Part shown: positions 15,713-25,915 of the stretch, in pieces
How the letters are laid out: each line of letters begins with the position of its first letter
Position numbering within the stretch: position 1 is the first letter of the stretch
Origin: JAKPBU01 sp964425695
GTDB taxonomy: Bacteria > Pseudomonadota > Gammaproteobacteria > Xanthomonadales > Xanthomonadaceae
Assembly (NCBI GenBank): GCA_964425695.1
Contig: CAYRNF010000013.1
Coordinates: 29,030 to 93,029 of the forward strand
DNA: 64,000 nucleotides
Reading direction: 5' to 3'
Position numbers and translations under genes: made by a program
Notes under the pieces: model-generated
What the model was told of the DNA's origin: nothing
Databases searched by the model: none
Seen by the model: the letters and a program-made list of their open reading frames with translations, nothing else

Positions 15713-16657
15713 ATGAATCTCCGCGACCTGCGCTACCTCGTGGCCCTGGCGGACCACCGCCACTTCGGCAGGGCCGCGGCGGCCTGCTTCGTCAGCCAGC
15801 CCACGCTGTCCACCCAGATCCGCAAGCTGGAGGAGGAACTGGGCGTGGCGGTCGTGGAACGCGCGCCGCGCAAGGTGATGCTGACCCCGGTGGGCCGCGA
15901 GATGGCCGAACGCGCGCGCCGCATTGTGGCCGAGGTGGAGCAGATGAAGGAAACGGCGCGCCGCAGCCAGGATCCGGAGGCCGGCACGGTGCGCCTGGGC
16001 ATGTTCCCGACGCTCGGCCCCTACCTGCTGCCGCACGTGGTGCCGCGCATCCGCGCGCGCTTCCCCCGGCTGGAACTGCGCCTGGTCGAGGAAAAGAGCG
16101 ACGTGCTGCTGGCGCGCCTCAAGGACGGCCGCCTGGATGCGGGGCTGCTCGCGCTGCCGGTGCACGACGAGCAGCTGCATGCGGAATTCCTGTTCGAGGA
16201 GCCGTTCCTGCTGGCCGTGCCCGAATCGCACCCGCTGGCCCGGCGCGGCGCGCTGTCGCTCGAGGACCTGGCCAGCGAAAAGCTGCTGCTGCTGGAGGAC
16301 GGCCACTGCCTGCGCGACCAGGCGCTGGACGTGTGTGCGCTCGCCGGCAGCGGCGAGCGCGGCGAGTTCCGCGCCACCAGCCTGGAAACGCTGCGCCAGA
16401 TGGTGGCCGCCGATGTCGGGGTCACGCTGCTGCCCACGCTCGCGGTGAAGCCGCCGGTGGCGCGCTCGGAGAACATCCATCTGCTTCCGTTCCGCGACGC
16501 CAGCCCCAGCCGCCGCATCGCCATGGTCTGGCGCCGCAGTTCGGCCATGCACGCATTCCTGACCAGCCTGGCGCAGGTGTTCCGCGACTTGCCCGACGAG
16601 TTGTTTGAGGTGCAACCAGCAAGTGTGGGTAGCTCACAACAGCAAACGGCACGTTAG
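15713..16657 (+). CDS. oxyR: LysR-family peroxide sensor OxyR
   Basis: A 314-residue LysR-type regulator that activates peroxide defence genes when its sensor cysteines form a disulfide. The winged helix-turn-helix spans residues 1-60 (MNLRDLRYLVALADHRHFGR, SQPTLSTQIRKLEEELG). The sensor cysteines fall exactly at Cys199 and Cys208 in EDGHCLRDQALDVC, as in E. coli OxyR. ATG 15713 is preferred to 15707 because it gives the usual N-terminus and suits the -10 spacing. The last 15 or so residues (after FEVQ) are encoded by distinctly lower-GC DNA and are not typical of the family; the foreign low-GC patch begins there. Confidence 0.96.
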   Translation: MNLRDLRYLVALADHRHFGRAAAACFVSQPTLSTQIRKLEEELGVAVVERAPRKVMLTPVGREMAERARRIVAEVEQMKETARRSQDPEAGTVRLGMFPTLGPYLLPHVVPRIRARFPRLELRLVEEKSDVLLARLKDGRLDAGLLALPVHDEQLHAEFLFEEPFLLAVPESHPLARRGALSLEDLASEKLLLLEDGHCLRDQALDVCALAGSGERGEFRATSLETLRQMVAADVGVTLLPTLAVKPPVARSENIHLLPFRDASPSRRIAMVWRRSSAMHAFLTSLAQVFRDLPDELFEVQPASVGSSQQQTAR

Positions 16658-17900
16658 ATTGCGTCACGTAACGCGTTTTCTGGCTGGCAATGCTCGCTTG
16701 TTAGAAACGTTATCGGCTGCCGCGGAATCGCATTAACTACTCTCCGTTGGATGACCCGCTTCGTATACGGAGTAACCATCATGAAAAGTACGTGCATTGT
16801 CTTGCTCACACTGCGATACATCATACCGATTGCGCCCACCGTGCATCATTTCCGCAAGCATTAATCGCGCAGCGCATCTAGCCTTGTAAAGCTGATCTGA
16901 AAGACCTGCCCTTGCGAAGCCTGCCACCGCTGAGCATGGGGGTACTTCTCGATCAACAGCGGTTCAATCTCATTTCGTAGTTGAGACGCCCGAGCACCAA
17001 AGTAGACCGCTATCAGCTCGCGCGGATGAAAATGCACATCTTCAAAGTCAGCATCGGGATTCCGGCCTTGCCCGCTGATAAGCCGAACTTCCTGTTCGTA
17101 ACGCCAGTGCTCCGATTTCAGAACCATCAAGGGATCTACGAGATCCGCGGTCAGATTTATGTTGCCGGCTAGAAAGCTGGCCAATCTCTCATCGTCCAGC
17201 AAAGGCGGAGCACGATCACTGTAAGTAACCGGCTTAGCGAGCCGATACGGACTGTCGATCTCATCAACGTTCGAGAACTCTAGAACAACGCCCTGATGAT
17301 TGTTCGCGTATATCCCCCACATCGTGTTGTCGTCATGCACTCGGCTAAGGCATAGAACTTTTGTCGTTCTCAAATGAGCGACTATCTCTTTGCCGAATCC
17401 GTCCATTTCATCGGTGTATTTCGCTAACGCTTCTTCGACAGCAGGGCGCATTTCTTCGTCGAACTGATCGCGACCAAGTTGGAGAAAGATCGGTCGGCCG
17501 ACTTCAAGCATCGCCCCCATCCGAGTGAAAGACGTTTGTTGCCCGGGCTTCTGGATGCGCGCCCACATTAGATCGAGCGCGCGTTGCGTTACGTACTGCG
17601 CATCGAATGTAGTGGAGTACGGGACAGACATGTCGAACAAGTCGTTAAACATGCCTGGGCGAGACCAGCGCAGAGTACGATTGACCAACGTCGGCCGGGC
17701 ACCGGCTGGACTGAGGTACTTGAAATAGCGATCCATCTTCGGTTCGTGCCTATCTAGAAAGGGCTGCCGGATTAAGCGCACCTCAGTTGACGCGACATGA
17801 GTGTATGGGGGTGGGGCGAGCGCGATCCATGCTAGTAACGTACACATAGGCCGTCACGCGCCCTCCGAAAATCAACAATGACCCACTGACCTACCGAAGC
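16610..17900. mobile_element. Low-GC patch, probable horizontally acquired insertion
   Basis: By eye, base composition drops from about 70% GC to about 50% between the last codons of oxyR and the region before the pirin gene. It contains one recognisable gene (DUF2971). No integrase, transposase, tRNA or clear direct repeat was found at the ends, so the mechanism of entry is unknown and the borders are approximate. The 16658-16860 stretch is AT-rich and non-coding as far as I can tell. Confidence 0.6.
16861..17736 (-). CDS. DUF2971 family protein
   Basis: A 291-residue protein of the DUF2971 family, whose function is unknown. Family hallmarks are visible: N-terminal MDRYFKYLSP and SRPGMFNDLFDMS, central VLCLSRVHDDNTMWGIYANN followed by GVVLEF, and C-terminal KSEHWRYEQEVRLISGQG. 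Codon use is far less GC-biased than in neighbours, indicating recent transfer. An in-frame extension to 17847 exists but the family normally begins close to the MDRYFKY start. No partner gene is adjacent. DUF2971 genes are often found singly in variable or defence-rich loci; that association is general knowledge and gives no function here. Confidence 0.8.
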   Translation of the reverse strand: MDRYFKYLSPAGARPTLVNRTLRWSRPGMFNDLFDMSVPYSTTFDAQYVTQRALDLMWARIQKPGQQTSFTRMGAMLEVGRPIFLQLGRDQFDEEMRPAVEEALAKYTDEMDGFGKEIVAHLRTTKVLCLSRVHDDNTMWGIYANNHQGVVLEFSNVDEIDSPYRLAKPVTYSDRAPPLLDDERLASFLAGNINLTADLVDPLMVLKSEHWRYEQEVRLISGQGRNPDADFEDVHFHPRELIAVYFGARASQLRNEIEPLLIEKYPHAQRWQASQGQVFQISFTRLDALRD

Positions 17901-18013
17901 ATCGTTCACCAGCTGAAACACTGAGGCCGACCCAAGGCGCTACCGCACCGCCCACCCACCCCCACCTCCCCCGCATCACAGTTCCGGGTGCGCCCGGCCA
18001 GAGGGAGACGCAG
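17737..18013. other. 277-bp interval, no gene recognised
   Basis: Transition from the low-GC patch back to normal composition, ending with the pirin ribosome site. A 37-codon in-frame extension of the DUF2971 gene lies here but is not supported. Confidence 0.5.
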
Positions 18014-18880
18014 ATGAAGCAGGTCATCGCCACGCACGACGCGCCCGCGCGGCATTGGGTGGGCGACGGGTTCCCGGTCCACGGGATGTTCGGTTACAGC
18101 GGGCCCGGGGTGGCACAGCGCAGCCCGTTCCTGATGCTGGATTACGCGGCGCCGTTCCGCTTCGAACCCACCACGCAGCGGCGTGGCGTGGGCCAGCATC
18201 CGCATCGCGGGTTCGAGACGGTGACCATCGTGTACGACGGCGAGGTGGAGCATCGCGACTCCACCGGCCAGGGCGGCACGATCGGCCCGGGCGACGTGCA
18301 GTGGATGACCGCAGGCCGCGGGATCCTGCACGAGGAATTCCACTCCGCCGGCTTCGCCGCGCGCGGCGGCGAGTTCGAGATGGTGCAGCTGTGGGTGAAC
18401 CTGCCGAAGACGCACAAGATGGCCGAACCCGGCTACCAGGGCATCACCGATGCGCAGATTCCTTCGGTGCCGCTGCCGGGCGATGCCGGCCGCGTGCGGG
18501 TGATCGCCGGTGCGTACGGCGACACCCGGGGTCCGGCGCGCACGTTCTCGCCGATGAACGTGCTGGACGTGCGCCTGGACGCGGGCAGGTCCGCGCAGCT
18601 GCCGCAGCCGGAAGGCTGGACGGTGCAGGTGGTGGTGCTGGCCGGCACGGTGCTGGTGAACGGCACGGTGCTGCGCGCCCGCCAGGCGGCGACGCTCGCG
18701 ACCGCAGGCAGCGCCGTCTCGATCGAAGCCAACGGCGACGCCAAGCTGCTGCTGCTGGCCGGCGAGCCGATCGACGAGCCGGTGGTGGGCTACGGCCCGT
18801 TCGTGATGAACAGCCAGCAGGAGATCGCGCAGGCGGTGGCGGACTTCAACGGCGGCAGGTTCGGGCGCATGCCGGGCTGA
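18014..18880 (+). CDS. Pirin family protein
   Basis: A 288-residue bicupin of the pirin family. The metal-binding N-terminal cupin is intact: GVGQHPHRGFETVTIVYDGE supplies the HxH pair and a later Glu/His pair lies in MTAGRGILHEEFH. The C-terminal pirin domain contains SPMNVLDVRLDAG and ends with GPFVMNSQQEIAQA. Bacterial pirins include quercetin 2,3-dioxygenases and metabolic regulators; which applies here cannot be told. ATG 18014 follows the ribosome site GAGGGAGA. It is transcribed alone. Confidence 0.92.
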   Translation: MKQVIATHDAPARHWVGDGFPVHGMFGYSGPGVAQRSPFLMLDYAAPFRFEPTTQRRGVGQHPHRGFETVTIVYDGEVEHRDSTGQGGTIGPGDVQWMTAGRGILHEEFHSAGFAARGGEFEMVQLWVNLPKTHKMAEPGYQGITDAQIPSVPLPGDAGRVRVIAGAYGDTRGPARTFSPMNVLDVRLDAGRSAQLPQPEGWTVQVVVLAGTVLVNGTVLRARQAATLATAGSAVSIEANGDAKLLLLAGEPIDEPVVGYGPFVMNSQQEIAQAVADFNGGRFGRMPG

Positions 18881-19235
18881 AGGCGGCCGGATGGGCTCGG
18901 CGCAACCGGCGCGAGCCCTGCGCATGGATTACGGGATGGCTCCCTGCGTTGCAGGGAGCAACGCCGGGCCGATCCGTAGAGAGCGTTGTCCGCTTGCAGG
19001 CGGGATCCGGATCCGTGAGCGGCCCGAAGCGCAGATGCCGGTTCCCCACGGGCACGGCGCACGCCCACGCGGCGACGGTGCGATCCCCAGGCATCGACAG
19101 ATGGCATCGCGACGCGCGTAGCATCCGCCGCGTGCAACCGACCGCCGCCAGACCACTGCCGCTCCCTCGTCGCCCCATGGCCACGGGCCACGCACGCGTG
19201 GCGCCGCGTCCTGCCTGCACCGGGCGGCTGCGCGC
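18881..19235. other. 355-bp interval with a candidate small ORF
   Basis: No annotated-type gene. It contains GGATCCGGATCC around 19010 and, near its end, a TAGCAT box (19119-19124) followed by a GTG-initiated 35-codon ORF (listed separately) that overlaps the next gene. Confidence 0.5.
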
Positions 19236-19239
19236 ATGA
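19132..19239 (+). CDS. Candidate 35-residue leader ORF
   Basis: A GTG at 19132 lies 7 nt after TAGCAT (19119-19124), resembling the leaderless arrangement seen elsewhere. The 35-codon frame (basic, Pro/Arg-rich, starting VQPTAARPLPLPRR) ends in a TGA that overlaps the ATG of the next gene (ATGA). It could couple translation of the downstream membrane-anchored protein, or be fortuitous. No homology is recognised. Confidence 0.3.
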   Translation: MQPTAARPLPLPRRPMATGHARVAPRPACTGRLRA

Positions 19240-19916
19240 GTCCGCGCGCCTGGATGGTGGCTGGCCTTCTGCTCGGCGCGGCGGGCTGGTGGTTCTCGCC
19301 GCTGTCGCCGCGCGTGCCGGATCCGCCGCGCATTGCGTCGGTCGAACCGGGAACCGCCAACGCCGCGTATTCCACGGCCGATCCGCGATGCCCGCCTCCG
19401 CCGCGCGTCGGGATCGGCGCGCCACCGCTGCAATCGCCGGTGCCGGGCGGGTTCCCAGCCCTGCAGCTCGAAGGCGCCCGCCTGACCGCGCTGGCCGGCT
19501 TCAGCATCGAGGCGCGCGTGCTGTCGCGACGCGATTACGCGTTCGGCCGCGAAGCCGACTACTCGCCCACCGACCTGGCGCTGGGCTGGGGCCGGATGCG
19601 CGAGGACGCGGTGGTGGATGCGCTGTCCGTGGACCAGGACGGACGCTGGTACTTCTACCGCTGGGGCGCGGGCAGCCCGCCGATCCCCTCGCGCGAGATC
19701 GCCATGAGCAGCGCCAACATGCACCTGATTCCCGCCGATGCCGCCGTGGCCGCGGCGCTGAAACGCGTGCGCAAGGGCCAACGCGTGCGCATCGACGGCT
19801 GGCTGGTGGAACTGCAGGGCGACGACGGCTGGCGCTGGCGCAGTTCGCTGACCCGCGACGACCAGGGCGCGGGCGCCTGCGAACTGGTCTACGCGTGCGG
19901 CATCACGGTGCTGTAG
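19236..19916 (+). CDS. Conserved hypothetical membrane-anchored or exported protein
   Basis: A 226-residue protein with an N-terminal hydrophobic segment (WMVAGLLLGAAGWWFSPL) that is probably a signal anchor, then a globular domain. The domain contains FSIEARVLSRRDYAFG, the segment DLALGWGRMREDAVVDAL, SANMHLIPAD, and a small beta-barrel-like end (RVRIDGWLVELQGDDGWRW, SLTRDDQGAGACELVYACG). It belongs to a conserved family of uncharacterised bacterial proteins; two C-terminal cysteines may pair outside the cytoplasm. The function is not known. The TAG stop falls at the start of a REP-like palindrome. Confidence 0.75.
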   Translation: MSPRAWMVAGLLLGAAGWWFSPLSPRVPDPPRIASVEPGTANAAYSTADPRCPPPPRVGIGAPPLQSPVPGGFPALQLEGARLTALAGFSIEARVLSRRDYAFGREADYSPTDLALGWGRMREDAVVDALSVDQDGRWYFYRWGAGSPPIPSREIAMSSANMHLIPADAAVAAALKRVRKGQRVRIDGWLVELQGDDGWRWRSSLTRDDQGAGACELVYACGITVL

Positions 19917-19935
19917 CCGCGGCTTCGGCCGCGAG
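19912..19935. repeat. REP-like palindrome carrying a stop codon
   Basis: CTGTAGCCGCGGCTTCGGCCGCGA resembles the 9545 unit; the inner CGCGGCTTCGGCCGCG is palindromic. As at 9547, its TGTAG supplies the stop codon of the upstream gene. Confidence 0.6.
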
Positions 19936-20002
19936 ATGTCGCGGACCAGACGGTGCGGCAAACCCTCGCGCCCGAAGCCGCCCTGCACGCCTCGGCACGC
20001 TG

Positions 20003-20671
20003 CTACCGGGGCGCTGACACCGGTGCTTGCAGCCCGACCGGGCAACTCACGCCCGTGCCGCCCAGGCCGCAATACCCCATCGGGTTCTTGGACAGATACT
20101 GCTGGTGCTCGTCCTCGGCGTAGTAGAACGCCGGCGCGGGGAAGACGATCTCGGTGGTGATGTCGCCATAGCCGGCTTCGCGCAGCTTCTGCTGGAAGGC
20201 GTCGCGACTGGCCATGGCCGCATCGAACTGCGCCTGCGTGGTGCAGTAGATCGCCGAACGGTACTGGGTGCCGGTGTCGTTGCCCTGGCGCATGCCCTGG
20301 GTGGGGTCGTGGCTTTCCCAGAAGATCTTCAGCAGGGCGTCGAAGGACGCCTGCGCTGGGTCGTAAGCCACCAGCACCACTTCGGCATGCCCGGTCTCGC
20401 CGCTGCACACTTCGCGGTAGTTGGCGTGCGGCGTGTACCCGCCTGCATAGCCCACCGCCGTGGTGAACACGCCCGGCACCGACCAGAACTTGCGTTCGGC
20501 ACCCCAGAAGCAACCCATGCCGAACTGCACCTGCTCCATTCCGGCGAACTCGCCGGCGATAGGGCGGCCGTGCACGTGGTGCGCGTTGCGCACCGGCATG
20601 GGCGTATCGCGCCCGGGCAGCGCCTTGTCGGCGGCGACCATGCGCTGTTTGAAGGCACCGATGCCGAACAT
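20003..20671 (-). CDS. msrA: Peptide-methionine (S)-S-oxide reductase MsrA
   Basis: A 222-residue MsrA that repairs (S)-methionine sulfoxide in oxidised proteins. The catalytic GCFWGAERKFW motif sits at about residues 53-63, followed by VGYAGGYTPHANYREVCSG and the GHAEVVLVAYDP segment. The C-terminal GYCGLGGTGVSCPVG supplies resolving cysteines. The N-terminal extension of about 45 residues, beginning MFGIGAFKQRM, matches the longer MsrA type of E. coli. ATG 20671 follows a GGGAGA ribosome site. It fits functionally with the peroxide genes nearby but is a separate transcript. Confidence 0.95.
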   Translation of the reverse strand: MFGIGAFKQRMVAADKALPGRDTPMPVRNAHHVHGRPIAGEFAGMEQVQFGMGCFWGAERKFWSVPGVFTTAVGYAGGYTPHANYREVCSGETGHAEVVLVAYDPAQASFDALLKIFWESHDPTQGMRQGNDTGTQYRSAIYCTTQAQFDAAMASRDAFQQKLREAGYGDITTEIVFPAPAFYYAEDEHQQYLSKNPMGYCGLGGTGVSCPVGLQAPVSAPR

Positions 20672-20773
20672 GGAACGTCTCCCGCAAGATCCTGCACCCA
20701 AGATGCGGGCACGGGCGTGCCGATCAAGCGCCGCGTCCGACGCGGCAGCAAGCCCTGCGGCGCGTGGCGCGGA

Positions 20774-21697
20774 TCACGTGGGCAGCCGCTCGCGCCCCCT
20801 CAGGCCCGCAACGAAGATGCCGGCCAGGCTGGCGGCCACGCCCAGCCACTCGCGCGGCGTGGTGGCGCGCCCCAGCAGGGCGACGTCCAGCAGGAAGGCG
20901 ACGATCGGCTGCAACAGCAGCAACAGGCCCACCAGCGCCACCGGCAGGCGCTGCATCGCCTTGGAGATCAGCACCCAGCTCAGGCAGTGGCCCACGATGG
21001 CCAGGGCCAGCAGCACCGCCAACGCCCGCTGCGACGGGATGGCGAACGGCACGCCTTCGGCCAGCCCGGCCAGGCCCAGCAGGGCCGCGCAGCCCAGCGA
21101 GGCCAGGCCCAGCACCTGCGCGACCGGTACCGGCGTAGCGCCCGCGTCCGCGCGGCGCTGCGCGGTGCGCAGGCCCAGGTTGTAGGCCGCGTAGCACAGG
21201 CCCGTTCCCAGGCCGAGCCAGACGCCCCAGCGGTATTCCGGCGCCAGCGCGGACCAGCCGCCGCCGAGCAGCAACCACAGGCCCGCGAACGCGAGCGCGA
21301 TGCCGGCCACGAAGCGCGGACCGGGCCTTTCGCGGAACAGCAGCGCGCCGGCCAGCGCCATGAAGAACACCTGCGTGTTGGCCAGCAGCGTGGCCAGCCC
21401 GGGCCCCACCAGCAGGATGCTGCGATGCCACAGCCACAGGTCCGCGGCGAACGCCGCCGCCGGCACCGCGCACCACGCCCAGGCCGCGCGTGGCATCGGT
21501 TTCCAGCCGCCTTGCGCGGCGACCAGCGCGCACAGGAACAGCCCTGCGAAGGCCATGCGCCAGAACGCGGAGACGGTGGGCGGCACGGCCGCGTAGCGCA
21601 CCATCAGGCCGTTGGTGCCGATCAGCGCGGCGCCGGCCAGCATCGCCAGCGCGGCGCGCGGGTCGATGCGGGGAAGCGCGCTGGCGGATGCGGTCAT
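20774..21697 (-). CDS. EamA/DMT-family transporter
   Basis: A 307-residue inner-membrane protein with about ten hydrophobic helices arranged as two EamA repeats. The first repeat covers AALAMLAGAALIGTNGLMVR to FVAGIALAFAGLWLLLGG; the second runs from RWGVWLGLGTGLCYAAYNLG to WLGVAASLAGIFVAG. It resembles drug/metabolite exporters; the substrate is unknown. The start ATG 21697 lies 6 nt after TAAGCT, another leaderless arrangement, and this is preferred to a GTG two codons upstream. It is followed by msrA on the same strand after about 100 bp. Confidence 0.88.
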   Translation of the reverse strand: MTASASALPRIDPRAALAMLAGAALIGTNGLMVRYAAVPPTVSAFWRMAFAGLFLCALVAAQGGWKPMPRAAWAWCAVPAAAFAADLWLWHRSILLVGPGLATLLANTQVFFMALAGALLFRERPGPRFVAGIALAFAGLWLLLGGGWSALAPEYRWGVWLGLGTGLCYAAYNLGLRTAQRRADAGATPVPVAQVLGLASLGCAALLGLAGLAEGVPFAIPSQRALAVLLALAIVGHCLSWVLISKAMQRLPVALVGLLLLLQPIVAFLLDVALLGRATTPREWLGVAASLAGIFVAGLRGRERLPT

Positions 21698-21703
21698 CCG
21701 CAC

Positions 21704-21709
21704 AGCTTA
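21704..21709 (-). promoter_or_regulatory. -10 box TAAGCT, 6 nt before the EamA ATG
   Basis: TAAGCT-GTGCGG-ATG on the minus strand; spacing identical to the other leaderless candidates. It lies only a few bases from the diguanylate cyclase stop. Confidence 0.45.
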
Positions 21710-21716
21710 CGTGCGC

Positions 21717-23885
21717 TCAGCGCGGGAACACCGCCGGGCTCACGGACACGCGGTTGCGGCCCTCGCGCTTGGCCGCGTACAGCGCGCGGTCGGCGCGGTC
21801 GAGCAGGGCCGCGGCGGTTTCCTGCGGCAGGCAGGTGGCCACGCCGATGCTGACCGACAGGCGCAGGTGCGCGCCCTGCCACTCGACCTCGCAATCCTCC
21901 ACCGCGATGCGCAGCCGCTCGGCCATGCCGCGCGCGGTGGCCACGTCGGTGGCGGGCAGCAATGCGATGAACTCCTCGCCGCCGTAGCGCCCCAGCACGT
22001 CCTGCTGGCGCAGCATGCTGCGCAGCGCGATCGCCACCTGGCGCAGGCAGTGGTCGCCGCAGGCGTGGCCGTGCAAGTCGTTGATGCGCTTGAAGTGGTC
22101 GATGTCCACGAACAGCAGCGACAGCGAACGGTCACGGGTACGCGGCGAGAAGTGCCGCGCCAGCCACTGGTCGATGCTGCGGCGGTTGGGCGCACCGGTG
22201 AGCGCGTCGACTTCCGCCGTGCGGCGCAGCGCATGGGTGGCGACGGCTTCGTCCGCATGCAGCGTGGTCAGGCGCGCGAACTCCAGCGCCGCGGACAGTT
22301 CCTCGTCGGTGAACGGCTTGCCGCCGTCGCGCTGCAGCAGCAGTGCGGCCCAGGCCTGGGACCCCAACGCCACCGGCACCATCGCCTCGGTCACCGGCTG
22401 GCCGTCCACGGTCAGCGCGGACTGCTGCGGCTGCCCCGCCATTGCCTGCCGGCGCAGCACCAGCAGGCGCGGGCCGTGCAGTTCGTCCACCATCGTGCGG
22501 TCCTCCAGGGGTTCGGCCACGACCACGTCGCGGCCGTGGTAGCCGTGCGCGATCACCACCGCACGCCGCGCCGGCACGTGCGGCAGCAGGTGTTCCAGCA
22601 GCATCCGGAAGGCGGCCCACTCCACGTCCTCGGGCGGCAGCTCGCGCAGGCGCGCCTGCAGCGCGCGGGTCAGCGCGGTACGGCCGGCTTCGCGCTGCAT
22701 GCGGCGTTCCGAGTCCAGCCGCGCATCGTGTTCGCGGTCGCGCTGTTCGCGGTACATGCCGATGCGCGCGATCAGCCCCAGCCCCAGCACCACCAGCAGC
22801 ATCAGCAGCGCCACCTGGAAGCCGTAGCGCGTCCAGACCGTGTCGGGCGCCCAGCCATGTCCGACCGCGGCGCGCAGCGCGCCGGCGACCACCGCGATCA
22901 GCGCCGCCAGCAATCCCGGCAGCGCCATGGGCACGCGTCGGCGCGTGGCCTGGGCCAGCAACACCAGCGTGGCGATGCCGGCCGCCGCGCTGCCCAGTTC
23001 GGCGACGTCCTGGGCCGCGGCCTGCATCGGCGCCCAGGGCAGCAGCAGCAAGGCGGCGGCGCCGCCCAGGCCCCATTGCAGCGCAGGCAGCAGCTCGCTG
23101 CCGCCCGTGCGCGGACGCCCCGCGATCTGCCCGGCGAGCACGCACACCGCCACGGCGCAGCACAGCGCCAGCACCAGCATGCCGCCGTGCGGCAGGGCCG
23201 AAAGGCTGCGCAGGCCGGCGACCGCGTACAGGTGGCCGTTCACCGCGGCGAACAGCAGGCCGGCCAGCGACGACGCAGCGAACAGGGTCAGGAAATGACG
23301 TTCGCGCACCGTCCAGAACAGGCCGATCGCCACCAGCGCCAGCAGGAAGGCGCCGGTGTAGGCCACCAGGTTCAGGGCCAGGATGTTCTGCGACCAGCGC
23401 GCGGCTTCGTCCTCGCCCACGACCCGCGGGGTCAGGGTCACCGCAAGCGGCCCGCGCGCATGCAGGTCCAGGCGGTCCAGGGCGTGGTCCGGCAACGGAA
23501 ACAGGTAGGCGGGCGGCAACAGCCCCTCGGCTTCGGCCGGCTGTAGGAAATGCAGCGGATCGCCTTGCCATGCGTCATGCGCCAGCCAGACGTCGTCGAC
23601 CGCGTCGCGCGCCAGCCACAGCATGCGCCGCGGCTCGCCGTTTTGGCGCGCCGGCAGGTCCAGTTCCAGCGGCAGTGCGCGCTGCGCGTCGCCGCGGCCG
23701 GGCAGCTCCAGGACCGCGGCCGACTGCCCGGACAGCGCATCGTCCGAAGCCGCCACGCCACGCTCGCCCCAGCGGCTGCCGGCCATCAGCACCATCAGCA
23801 GCGCGAACATGGCCAGCAAACCGGCCACGCCCAACGCGGGCACCAGCGTCTCCAGCGCCCTGCCGCGCAGGCCGCCATTGCGCAT
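21717..23885 (-). CDS. Membrane diguanylate cyclase (7TM sensor-GGDEF)
   Basis: A 722-residue protein. An N-terminal membrane anchor and a periplasmic sensing domain of about 150 residues are followed by seven or so hydrophobic helices of the 7TMR-DISM type (about residues 165-390), a coiled-coil/GAF-like linker, and a C-terminal GGDEF domain. The active site is GRYGGEEFIALLP, and the inhibitory RxxD site is intact as RQQD five residues before it, so an active, product-inhibited cyclase producing c-di-GMP is expected. ATG 23885 is used; a GTG at 23900 would add five residues. It is convergent in function with the ChpA cluster at the right edge only in the broad sense of motility control. Confidence 0.9.
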   Translation of the reverse strand: MRNGGLRGRALETLVPALGVAGLLAMFALLMVLMAGSRWGERGVAASDDALSGQSAAVLELPGRGDAQRALPLELDLPARQNGEPRRMLWLARDAVDDVWLAHDAWQGDPLHFLQPAEAEGLLPPAYLFPLPDHALDRLDLHARGPLAVTLTPRVVGEDEAARWSQNILALNLVAYTGAFLLALVAIGLFWTVRERHFLTLFAASSLAGLLFAAVNGHLYAVAGLRSLSALPHGGMLVLALCCAVAVCVLAGQIAGRPRTGGSELLPALQWGLGGAAALLLLPWAPMQAAAQDVAELGSAAAGIATLVLLAQATRRRVPMALPGLLAALIAVVAGALRAAVGHGWAPDTVWTRYGFQVALLMLLVVLGLGLIARIGMYREQRDREHDARLDSERRMQREAGRTALTRALQARLRELPPEDVEWAAFRMLLEHLLPHVPARRAVVIAHGYHGRDVVVAEPLEDRTMVDELHGPRLLVLRRQAMAGQPQQSALTVDGQPVTEAMVPVALGSQAWAALLLQRDGGKPFTDEELSAALEFARLTTLHADEAVATHALRRTAEVDALTGAPNRRSIDQWLARHFSPRTRDRSLSLLFVDIDHFKRINDLHGHACGDHCLRQVAIALRSMLRQQDVLGRYGGEEFIALLPATDVATARGMAERLRIAVEDCEVEWQGAHLRLSVSIGVATCLPQETAAALLDRADRALYAAKREGRNRVSVSPAVFPR

Positions 23886-24146
23886 TCCGCGATCAGTCAC
23901 GGCGGACACGTCCCTGCCCCACGCAGCGCACCGCCGCGCCTTCCGGACCCGTCGCCGATTTCCGCCTGCGCATGCCCCCCCCTTGGATGGCGCTTGCCCG
24001 GTATCTCGGGCGGACACACGTTCCGTGCCAGCACGTCGCGCCATTGCGTGACGAATCTCACAAATACGGCGTGATGGCGGCGCCATCGCTTGCGTCCGAG
24101 GGCATCGCCGGGGCTCCGCTACACTGGCGTTTTGCCCACGCACGCC

Positions 24147-25913
<1,767 letters not shown>

Positions 25914-25915
25914 GC

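Noticed and set aside
16653..16659. GTTAGAT, a match to the integron attC core GTTRRRY
   Set aside because: No paired RYYYAAC site at the right distance or imperfect palindrome was found, and no integrase is present; the bases include the oxyR stop codon.
16654..16927. Two short minus-strand frames of about 60 codons in the low-GC patch
   Set aside because: No ribosome site, no homology and overlap with each other; AT-rich DNA has many random frames.
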